Positions 57,011 to 64,000 of a stretch of DNA of 64,000 nucleotides are shown here, in pieces. This DNA comes from Aliikangiella coralliicola (GTDB taxonomy: Bacteria; Pseudomonadota; Gammaproteobacteria; Enterobacterales; Kangiellaceae): contig NZ_ML660162.1 in NCBI RefSeq assembly GCF_007004725.1, positions 186,001-250,000 on the forward strand. The letters run 5' to 3'. Both the position numbers and the translations under genes were made by a program. Position 1 is the first letter of the stretch. Every line of letters begins with the position of its first letter. Below the pieces are notes generated by a model. That model saw only the letters and a program-made list of their open reading frames with translations, was not told where the DNA came from and did not search any database.

Positions 57011-58083
57011 TGTTTTCCCGAGATTAAGTTCTGATTGCTTTCTTTAACCGAAACCGCCTGGCCATTGCGCAGGCGTTCCGCACCTCTCACGATAACACGG
57101 TCGCCCGGTGCAACATTTCCGATGATCTCTACCATCTCCCCCGCACCTATGCCGATAGACACCTTAACTTCTTCTGCTTTATTTTCGCCATTCACTTTGA
57201 AAATGCTGGCACCTTCGCGGCGTAAAACTAATGCATCTCTTGGTACCGCTAACACTTCTTTGGATTCTCCATTAGCTACTGCAACTTTAATATTGAGCCC
57301 TACCGGCCATTTAAAGTCGCTCATATCAAGACGAACTTCCATTAAATGAGAACGACTATTCGCAACAGGGACTAGTACTTTTATGGGGGCAACACCGTTA
57401 CCCAAGGGTGATTCCACTGCCAGCGTTTCAGCATTGGTTAAGAAACGATAGGCAGTTAACGGCGCAAATATTGAAGCTTCCAGATTTTCTGTTTCAACTA
57501 ACCGAACAATCGCCGTCCCATTGTTGACGTATTCGCCCTGACTACTTAACCGTTCGGCTACAATACCGTCAAACGGCGCCCTTAATTGAGTATATTCCAA
57601 ATTTTGTTCCGTTTGAGCCAGACGCGCTTTCGCTGCCGCCAGATCACCACGAGCAACGTCCCGCTGGGATATGGTTTCGTCAAGATCAGTAATTGCAGAC
57701 AGGTTTCTTTTAGCCAATGTCGATTTTCGTTTAACTTCAGATTCGAGGTAGTCTAGTCGCGATTTTGCGTTTTCAACGCTAGCAACATTTTCTCGTTTTT
57801 GTAGCTGCAAAGTTTTATCATCAATTCTGGCAATAATATCGCCTTTTTTAACTCTGGCACCAAGCTCCACCAAACTTTTCAGGCGACCCGAGACTTCCGC
57901 TGCAATTTGTGAATTATTGGGACTAACAACAGTTCCGGAAACCCAGGCAACCGGCGACAATGATTGAGTTTCTGCGGAAATAACATTGACGCTAGGTGCG
58001 GGGAATCCCTGTGCATTTGCCGATAACTGGAATAAACCCGCTATCAAGGCAAAACATACGGTTAACAGTTTATTTATTTTCAT
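57007..58083 (-). CDS. RND efflux periplasmic adaptor (membrane fusion protein)
   Basis: 358 residues with a signal peptide (cleavage near N-A-Q). Barrel-sandwich/lipoyl segments (V-S-G-R-L-K-S-L-V-E-L-G-A-R-V-K-K-G-D and R-A-P-F-D-G-I-V-A-E-R-L) flank an alpha-hairpin (about 90-150), followed by beta-barrel and membrane-proximal domains. It links the RND pump to an outer-membrane channel. Starts the two-gene operon with the permease. Confidence 0.9.
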   Translation of the reverse strand: MKINKLLTVCFALIAGLFQLSANAQGFPAPSVNVISAETQSLSPVAWVSGTVVSPNNSQIAAEVSGRLKSLVELGARVKKGDIIARIDDKTLQLQKRENVASVENAKSRLDYLESEVKRKSTLAKRNLSAITDLDETISQRDVARGDLAAAKARLAQTEQNLEYTQLRAPFDGIVAERLSSQGEYVNNGTAIVRLVETENLEASIFAPLTAYRFLTNAETLAVESPLGNGVAPIKVLVPVANSRSHLMEVRLDMSDFKWPVGLNIKVAVANGESKEVLAVPRDALVLRREGASIFKVNGENKAEEVKVSIGIGAGEMVEIIGNVAPGDRVIVRGAERLRNGQAVSVKESNQNLISGKQ

Positions 58084-58597
58084 TAGTCAATCAGGTATCA
58101 AAGTTGACGATTGGCACTCAATCGTTCAAAGCGTATTTTGTAGCACCGTCGGCTCACGCGACAGCCTCATTAATCTACAGTGTGTAAAAGCGATAATATG
58201 TAATTGTAAGACATACTTAATAATAAGACCTGTTGAACGCTTTCGCACGATAAAATTAGCTCAATCCTATCGAAAAAACGATTATCATTTTCAAATGTCT
58301 TAAGAACAAAACAGATTTAAAATGATTGATTTTCACAATCTTACCTAATCTCTCGCCTGGATAAAAATTGAGACTAGGGATTTTTGTTACAAAAAGTGAC
58401 CAGTTACGCTATGTTTACAAAGTCCACAGCAGGTTTATAAAACCCACGACAGCTTTATGAAATTCACACTATCTTTAGTCATGCTCACGCGATCTTGACG
58501 ATGACCTCTTTCGCCAGGCAAAACACACTTAAAACAAAAATGAACCTTTTCTATTTCTCATTCGTCTTTTCAGTAACGAAACACTAGAGACAACTTA
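58084..58597. other. Divergent promoter region, RND operon and sigma factor
   Basis: About 510 bases. Besides the ECF-type promoter at 58542-58566 it contains an imperfect palindrome near 58322-58340 (TTGATTTTCACAATC). Nothing else is supported. Confidence 0.5.
58542..58566 (+). promoter_or_regulatory. Probable ECF-sigma promoter
   Basis: GAAC at 58542-58545 and CGTC at 58563-58566 with a 17-base spacer, the standard ECF -35/-10 pattern, 31 bases ahead of the sigma gene's ATG. Suggests autoregulation. Confidence 0.5.
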
Positions 58598-59131
58598 ATG
58601 CAGCAAGCCAAAGAAGATTTACTGGTTATGGCGATGCAAAATGGCAATCAAAAAGCCTTTCGAGTGATTTACCAGCGCTATCAAAAACCATTATTACGGT
58701 TTGCGTTTAAACTTTGTAGCGACCAGGAACTGGCAACAGATGCGTCGCAGGAAACCTGGATTAAGTGCTCTAACAGTATTCATAAGCTAAGAGATCCTCG
58801 CGCTTTTAGAAGTTGGCTTTATAAAATTTTACGCTGGAAAATCGGCGATTTAATCAGGCAAAAAATTCGGTTTGATGAAAATTTCGAGACACTAAAGGAA
58901 GGAATCAATGATTGTCCACAGGACGGCGAACCCGAAGATACGAGTGAGCTGACTTTGGCGATTAATCGGCTTCCTTCTTTGGAAAAGCAAATTATCCATT
59001 TGTTTTACCTTGACGAAATGAAATTGGCCGAAGTCGCGGCAATACTGGAAATTCCGATTGGAACCGTTAAATCTCGCTTAAATAGAGCGAGAAAAATGCT
59101 GAAACAGAAGTTTGAATTAACTGGGAGATAG
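58598..59131 (+). CDS. ECF-type RNA polymerase sigma factor
   Basis: 177 residues with sigma region 2 (Y-Q-R-Y-Q-K-P-L-L-R-F-A-F, A-T-D-A-S-Q-E-T-W-I-K) and region 4 (L-P-S-L-E-K-Q-I-I-H-L-F-Y, V-A-A-I-L-E-I-P-I-G-T-V-K-S-R-L). Regions 1 and 3 are absent, as in ECF sigmas. It redirects RNA polymerase to stress-type promoters. The next gene, four bases on, likely controls it. Confidence 0.92.
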   Translation: MQQAKEDLLVMAMQNGNQKAFRVIYQRYQKPLLRFAFKLCSDQELATDASQETWIKCSNSIHKLRDPRAFRSWLYKILRWKIGDLIRQKIRFDENFETLKEGINDCPQDGEPEDTSELTLAINRLPSLEKQIIHLFYLDEMKLAEVAAILEIPIGTVKSRLNRARKMLKQKFELTGR

Positions 59132-59135
59132 TACC

Positions 59136-59510
59136 ATGAGTTTTGACGAAAGAATGAAACGAGAATTGGAAAAAGAAGCACATGATATCGATGAAATTCT
59201 CGCTGAAGATCAAGGGCTGTTCGATATGCTATTTGCTTCATTTAAAGGTGGTATGCGCCGCTGGCTGATTATTGTCAATATTTTAACGATTGTAGCCTCT
59301 ATTTTCATGGTTTGGTGTGGGTACGAGTTCTTTGTCGCTACCGAAATACAAGAGCAGGTTTTCTGGGGCGTGTGTGTATTGATTCTGCTTAATATGCAAA
59401 TAGGTCTGAAACAATGGTTATGGATGGAAGTGAATCGAAATTCGGTCATGCGTGAAATAAAACGGGTTGAACTTGTTATTGGTAATCTGGCGTCAAAGTT
59501 GAGCCAATAG
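59136..59510 (+). CDS. DUF6768-like membrane protein, probable partner of the ECF sigma
   Basis: 124 residues: an acidic, helical cytoplasmic start (M-S-F-D-E-R-M-K-R-E-L-E-K-E), two transmembrane helices (about 43-64, 74-90) and a basic tail. GGGAG precedes ATG 59136. Small membrane proteins next to ECF sigmas often act as anti-sigma factors; sequence alone does not show a zinc-binding anti-sigma motif. Confidence 0.65.
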   Translation: MSFDERMKRELEKEAHDIDEILAEDQGLFDMLFASFKGGMRRWLIIVNILTIVASIFMVWCGYEFFVATEIQEQVFWGVCVLILLNMQIGLKQWLWMEVNRNSVMREIKRVELVIGNLASKLSQ

Positions 59511-59547
59511 TCACAATATCAAAAAACAAATTTTCACTAAATTATTG

Positions 59548-59572
59548 CATGGGTACTGCAATTGTACCCATG
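59548..59572. terminator. Bidirectional hairpin between convergent genes
   Basis: CATGGGTAC/GTACCCATG nine-base stem with a seven-base loop, flanked by A- and T-rich sequence on both sides. It could stop both transcripts, though the T runs are short. Confidence 0.5.
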
Positions 59573-59583
59573 AAAATTTCAAC

Positions 59584-59976
59584 TTAACTCTGTCGTTCAA
59601 AATTTATTGTTATCGAAAACTCACCAATCATATTGCGAGTGATCGCTAAGCCTCCCATAAAAATCGGCAAAAGCATTGCTAAAGACTCAAATGAAAATAT
59701 TCGTCGGTATCCTTTAAACTCGATAAACACAGCCGACATTACAATAATGTCAACAATGATCAAAATTGATGCATACTTTGCCTTAGTCGTTCGATAAAGA
59801 TTTCTCGGTAATGACAGGAAAAGTCCTAAGCATCCACATATCGCACAAAAGTAGCCTAAGTATCCCCACCATTCTGCCATCTTGTGCAAAAACATCGTGA
59901 TTAAAACGACCCAACCGAGCGCAGGCAGAAAACCAAATAAAAATATGCATACTGACAGTTTCGATAGTTTGGTCAT
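59584..59976 (-). CDS. Four-helix membrane protein of unknown function
   Basis: 130 residues with about four hydrophobic helices (near 9-28, 38-58, 68-87 and 98-115) and short loops. No conserved charged residue inside the membrane. Not recognised. It converges on the sigma-factor pair and sits 100 bases from polA, so it may be co-transcribed downstream of polA. Confidence 0.55.
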   Translation of the reverse strand: MTKLSKLSVCIFLFGFLPALGWVVLITMFLHKMAEWWGYLGYFCAICGCLGLFLSLPRNLYRTTKAKYASILIIVDIIVMSAVFIEFKGYRRIFSFESLAMLLPIFMGGLAITRNMIGEFSITINFERQS

Positions 59977-60079
59977 GTTTTTACTTTACGGACACTGCAT
60001 ATTTTATTTGGTCGTCAGCGATAATCGAGTTGATTTTGTTAAATTAAAATTCTGCAATTATTCTGTGTTTAGGCCCAAG

Positions 60080-62848
60080 TTAATGCGCCTGCTCCCAGTT
60101 TTCGCCCACACCAACATCAACTATCAAAGGCACACTCAACTCAACCGCATTGGCCATAATCTGGTTAATTTTATTGGAATATTCTTCAACCTTATCCTCG
60201 GCGACTTCAAACACGAGTTCATCGTGAACCTGCATCACCATATGACAATCAGGCTTTTCTGCATCTAACCATTTTTGGGTTTCGATCATAGCCAGCTTGA
60301 TAATATCCGCAGCGCTTCCCTGCATTGGCGCATTAATCGCAGTACGTTCCGCAGCCTGACGATGCATACCATTAGACGCATTAATTTGCGGTAAATAAAG
60401 GCGTCGGCCAAATAAAGTTTCGACATAACCCAGTTCTTTAGCCTTGGCTTTTGTCGATTCCATATAATCACTCACGCCAGGATAACGGGCAAAGTATGTG
60501 TCGATATAATGCGCCGCTTCATCGTTGGTAATACCTAATTGTTTGGCTAAACCAAAACGAGACATACCATAAATAAGACCGAAGTTGACTGCTTTAGCAT
60601 GGCGTCGATGCTCCGAAGTGACTTCATCGAGTTCAACCCCAAAAACTTCAGCAGCGGTGGCTTTATGAATATCAAGATTATCAGCAAAAGCACGCACCAG
60701 ATTCTCATCTTGTGACAAATGCGCCATGATTCTTAATTCGATTTGCGAGTAGTCAGCGGCAACAACTTTGTAGCCTGATGGGGCAATAAAGGCTTCGCGA
60801 ATTTTACGCCCTTCTTCTGTTTTCACCGGAATATTTTGCAAGTTCGGATCGGCAGAAGATAAACGGCCAGTCGCCGCCACCGCCTGATGATAAGAAGTGT
60901 GCACTCGACCGGTTCTGGGTTGAACCATTAACGGTAATTTATCAGAGTAAGTTGACTTCAACTTGGTTAGACCACGGTATTCCATGATGACTTTAGGTAA
61001 GGGATAGTCAAGAGCCAATTTTGCTAACACATCTTCAGCAGTCGAGGGTTGTTTTTTCGGCGTTTTTTTCAATACCGGCAATCCCTGTTTTTCAAACAGA
61101 ATTTCTTGAAGCTGTTTTGGCGATCCTAAATTAAAAGGTTGCCCGGCAAGCTCGTGGGCTTTTTTCTCTAGTTCAATTATCCTTTTTCCAAATTCGTTAC
61201 TTTTTTGCTTTAAAAAGTCGCCGTCAATCAAAACACCTTGCCGTTCCATTTTTGATAACACGTTTATCAGCGGTACTTCGATTTCATTGAAAATATTTTT
61301 AGGGCCTTCCTCTTTTTCCAGCGCGGGCCAAATTGACTGGTGAAGTTGTAAGGTAACATCAGCATCTTCGGCAGCATATTTGCTCGCGATGTCGAGATCG
61401 ATTTGATCAAAGGTAACTTGTTTTTTCCCTTTACCTGCAATCTCTTCATAGTGGATACACTCATGCCCCAGGTATTTTTGTGATAGCGTATCCATATCGT
61501 GACGATTAGCCACGCTGTTCAAAGTGTATGATTCGAGCATGGTGTCGAACTTTACGCCTTGTAACTCAATACCGACTGCGGCAAAAATACTTTGATCGTA
61601 CTTGATGTTCTGACCAATCTTTGCAATTTCAGGGTTTTCCAAAACCGGTTTCAACTGAGCGAGCGCCCATTCCTGATCGAGCTGTTGTGGTGCGCCCGGA
61701 TATTGATGGATGAGCGGTAAATATGCGGCTTGTCCTTTATCTGTGGCAAATGAAATTCCGACGAGATCAGCCGCGATAATATTCAGATTGGTTGTTTCAG
61801 TATCCACCGCAAATAATCTGCTGGCTTCTAATTTGCTCACCCAGGATTTTAGTTGTGCTTCGGTCAGGATGGTTTCGTATTGGCTGCGATCAATACTACT
61901 TTCTACAGGTTTTGCTTCAGCTGAGTCTGCGTCTTTCTCGTTTGACTTTGCAGTACCCGCAGGTAACACAGGTTTTCCCGCTTTTACATCTTTAAGCCAG
62001 GTTTTAAATTCATATTCACTAAATAAGGTTTCCAGTTCCGCGGTGTCAGCTTCCCCGATATTCAACTCGTTCAGCTCAAGTGGTAATTCCACGTCCAGCT
62101 TAATCGTTGCCAACAAATAGGAAAGACGCGCATCTTCTTCATTAGCCAACATTTTTTCGCCCAGTTTTTTAGCACCGCGAATCGGTAAGTCAGCAATTTT
62201 TTCAATGTTCTGATAAATCTCATCGATACTACCAATCCCCTGTAGTAACCCGAGTGCCGTTTTTTCACCAACCCCGGCAACGCCAGGAATGTTATCTGCG
62301 GTGTCACCCATCAACGCAAGAAAATCGATGATCAGCTCGGGCGGAATACCAAACTTTTTGTTGACGCCTTCAACGTCTAAAAACTGATTGGTCATTGTAT
62401 TAATCAGGCTAATATGAGGGTTAACCAGCTGAGCCATATCCTTATCACCGGTAGAAATAATCGTCTTTCTGCCGGCTTCGGTCGCATGGTGCGCCAAGGT
62501 ACCAATCACATCATCGGCTTCAACGCCTTCAATTGAAATCAGGGGAAATCCCATGGCTTTGACAATTTGGTGTAATGGCGCGATCTGACTGCGAAGGTCA
62601 TCGGGCATCGGTGGACGGTGTGCTTTGTACTCCGGGTAAAGATCGTTGCGAAAGGTTTTACCTTTGGCATCAAAAATAACTGCCATTTGTGTCGGTTGAT
62701 ATTGCTTATACAGGCTCTTCAACATATTAATTACGCCATAAATTGCCCCTGTTGGCTGACCGGCAGAGGTTGAGAAATTCATGGTGTGATACGCTCGGAA
62801 CAAATAAGACGAACCGTCAACAAGAATAAGCGGAGTTTGGTTTTGCAT
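60080..62848 (-). CDS. polA: DNA polymerase I
   Basis: 922 residues, normal for PolA. Order: 5'-3' exonuclease (residues 1-270, H3[12 protein letters not shown]), a linker, a 3'-5' exonuclease domain with its D-x-E motif (A-V-D-T-E-T), then the polymerase with motif A ([10 protein letters not shown]), motif B ([14 protein letters not shown]) and motif C (Q-V-H-D-E-L-V). Repairs and processes Okazaki fragments in the cytoplasm. AAGGAT precedes ATG 62848. Confidence 0.97.
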   Translation of the reverse strand: MQNQTPLILVDGSSYLFRAYHTMNFSTSAGQPTGAIYGVINMLKSLYKQYQPTQMAVIFDAKGKTFRNDLYPEYKAHRPPMPDDLRSQIAPLHQIVKAMGFPLISIEGVEADDVIGTLAHHATEAGRKTIISTGDKDMAQLVNPHISLINTMTNQFLDVEGVNKKFGIPPELIIDFLALMGDTADNIPGVAGVGEKTALGLLQGIGSIDEIYQNIEKIADLPIRGAKKLGEKMLANEEDARLSYLLATIKLDVELPLELNELNIGEADTAELETLFSEYEFKTWLKDVKAGKPVLPAGTAKSNEKDADSAEAKPVESSIDRSQYETILTEAQLKSWVSKLEASRLFAVDTETTNLNIIAADLVGISFATDKGQAAYLPLIHQYPGAPQQLDQEWALAQLKPVLENPEIAKIGQNIKYDQSIFAAVGIELQGVKFDTMLESYTLNSVANRHDMDTLSQKYLGHECIHYEEIAGKGKKQVTFDQIDLDIASKYAAEDADVTLQLHQSIWPALEKEEGPKNIFNEIEVPLINVLSKMERQGVLIDGDFLKQKSNEFGKRIIELEKKAHELAGQPFNLGSPKQLQEILFEKQGLPVLKKTPKKQPSTAEDVLAKLALDYPLPKVIMEYRGLTKLKSTYSDKLPLMVQPRTGRVHTSYHQAVAATGRLSSADPNLQNIPVKTEEGRKIREAFIAPSGYKVVAADYSQIELRIMAHLSQDENLVRAFADNLDIHKATAAEVFGVELDEVTSEHRRHAKAVNFGLIYGMSRFGLAKQLGITNDEAAHYIDTYFARYPGVSDYMESTKAKAKELGYVETLFGRRLYLPQINASNGMHRQAAERTAINAPMQGSAADIIKLAMIETQKWLDAEKPDCHMVMQVHDELVFEVAEDKVEEYSNKINQIMANAVELSVPLIVDVGVGENWEQAH

Positions 62849-63348
62849 AAGATCCTTCGTTTTTTTATTGGCAGTAATGACTGAGTTTTTTGTCGGGGCA
62901 TTGAGTTTCGATGAATTCGTCTTGTCAGACCGAAATTCGATTGACCAACTACCCGCTAATCGTTAAGGTTTATTTCACTTGAAACAGGCAAGGTATTCTA
63001 ACGCAGATTTGCTTTGCTGCCGACCGTAATCTTGACCCCTTGAGAAAAAGGTTTCACCAATGTTTCAAGTTAAACTGATTTATAAGAAAACCCGTTAACT
63101 ATTTAAATATAAACAATAAATTCAATTTAGACCTTCTGTGGATAACTTCGTGAATAAAAGTGAACTCTTAATCGAGCACAAACATTCATCGATCTTCAGC
63201 CTGGTTCAGAAAAAACAAATAAAAATATTATTTTACAACGACTTACATGCAAATTTATTTTTTATCCGAAAACATTCGTGCCCTGTGGATAAGTGAAATT
63301 GGTATGTGAATAACCAAAAACGAGCGGATTGGCAAAAATTAAAACAAC
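62849..63348. other. Gap between polA and TRAP genes with DnaA-box cluster
   Basis: About 500 AT-rich bases with no gene. Four same-orientation DnaA-box sequences cluster at 63137-63313 (listed below). Confidence 0.55.
63137..63313 (-). promoter_or_regulatory. Cluster of four DnaA-box sequences
   Basis: TGTGGATAA at 63137-63145 and 63284-63292 (reverse of the strong box TTATCCACA), CGTGAATAA at 63149-63157 and TGTGAATAA at 63305-63313, with a very AT-rich stretch (63210-63270) between them. DnaA may bind here to regulate polA or the neighbouring TRAP genes, or this may be a titration/origin-related locus. Confidence 0.6.
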
Positions 63349-63888
63349 ATGAAAAGTCTGTTATCAAAAATCTTCTATCAACTCAGTAATATCACCGTGA
63401 TAACCGGTCAACTGGTAAGCTGGTTAACGGTTGCGATGGTGGTTTTGCTTACCTTGAACATTCTGGCGAGCTGGCTGTTTAAAAGTAGTTCTATTCTGGT
63501 CAGTGAGTCAATTACCTGGATGCATAGCGCCAACTTTTTGTTGGCGGCCGCCTACACGCTGAATCGCAATGAACATGTCCGGGTCGATATTTTTTACGCC
63601 AAAATGTCAGTGCGAGCAAAAGCTCTGGTGGATCTTCTTGGCACTCTGTTGTTACTGCTCCCTGTTTCCCTGTTTATCATCTGGGCCAGTTGGTCTTATG
63701 TTTCACTCAGTTGGCGAATCGGAGAAGTTTCCGCCGAAGCCGGCGGCATGCCCGCTACCTATATTCTGAAAGGTTTTCTGATTGTGATGCCGCTGTTACT
63801 GGTTTTAGAAGGCATCAGTCAGTTGTATCGCAACTTCTGCCTGTTCACGGGCGAAAATAACATCCAAGATAAAACAGGAGTTCAATAA
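63349..63888 (+). CDS. TRAP transporter small permease (DctQ-type)
   Basis: 179 residues with four transmembrane helices and the DctQ pattern (E-S-I-T-W-M-H-S-A-N-F-L-L-A-A-A-Y-T-L, H-V-R-V-D-I-F-Y). It forms the membrane unit with the large permease, which starts in a TAATG overlap. No substrate-binding gene is upstream; it may follow the large subunit. Imports organic acids in most systems. Confidence 0.88.
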   Translation: MKSLLSKIFYQLSNITVITGQLVSWLTVAMVVLLTLNILASWLFKSSSILVSESITWMHSANFLLAAAYTLNRNEHVRVDIFYAKMSVRAKALVDLLGTLLLLLPVSLFIIWASWSYVSLSWRIGEVSAEAGGMPATYILKGFLIVMPLLLVLEGISQLYRNFCLFTGENNIQDKTGVQ

Positions 63889-64000
63889 TGGAGTGGTTGG
63901 CATTATTGATGTTTATTTGTGTCTGCCTGGTATTACTGGCAGGTTATCCCGTGGCATTTTCACTCGCCGGCACAGCCCTCATTTTCGCTGCTATCGGGGT
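63888..64000 (+). CDS. TRAP transporter large permease (DctM-type), truncated at right edge
   Basis: Only 37 complete codons are visible (M-E-W-L-A-L-L-M-F-I-C-V-C-L...A-G-Y-P-V-A-F-S-L-A-G), the first helix and the G-Y-P-V-A-F motif typical of DctM/SiaM. ATG 63888 overlaps the small-subunit stop by one base. Confidence 0.85.
   Translation, partial: MEWLALLMFICVCLVLLAGYPVAFSLAGTALIFAAIG

Overview
The window looks like a piece of chromosome from a marine gammaproteobacterium; I cannot name the genus. This is inferred from the backbone genes (polA, an RND efflux pair, a TRAP transporter, a CbrC-family gene, an SNF2 helicase), the low-GC codon use and the many small envelope proteins. No rRNA, tRNA, CRISPR array or recognisable prophage is visible.

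Layout. Positions 1-8.8 kb are backbone: a truncated lipoprotein with a protein-glutaminase catalytic signature, a CbrC-family protein, a complete bacterial lipoxygenase, and a 1,700-residue kinase/AAA/GAF/GGDEF signalling protein. From about 9 kb to 41-42 kb lies an integron-type cassette array. It holds some 45 mostly small genes, nearly all on the minus strand, separated by about 30 attC-like sites of roughly 35-90 bp with R'/R'' core boxes. No integron integrase is present on either side, so within this window it is a cluster of attC sites lacking an integrase (CALIN). Cassette products include GFA-type zinc proteins, VOC/glyoxalase proteins, alpha/beta hydrolases, an HslV-like N-terminal nucleophile hydrolase, barstar, SMI1/KNR4, MORN and ankyrin proteins, an LprI-like protein, DUF6678-like paralogues, many lipoproteins or secreted small proteins, and many unknowns. 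One cassette is present twice in near-identical form (36.4 and 39.9 kb). Around 29.1-30.6 kb a block reads the other way: two tiny peptides with strong ribosome binding sites and nested hairpins, followed by a helical-repeat protein.

A second repeat family, centred on the palindrome CAGACAGTCTG or the related TAGACACTC/GAGTGTCTA pair, sits at many cassette junctions in one orientation only. The larger non-coding gaps in the array (13.2-14.0, 15.0-15.8, 17.3-17.9 and 28.9-30.2 kb) hold a MITE-like element, hairpin-rich DNA, decayed cassette genes and the reverse block.

From 42.4 kb to the right edge the sequence is backbone again: a DGC-domain zinc protein, CopD-like protein, an orphan ATP synthase c subunit next to a LysR regulator, an SNF2 helicase translationally coupled to an unknown protein, a ParD/ParE pair whose toxin seems to start on AUU, an S9 peptidase, an RND efflux operon, an ECF sigma factor with a probable autoregulatory promoter, polA, a cluster of DnaA-box sequences, and the first genes of a TRAP transporter.
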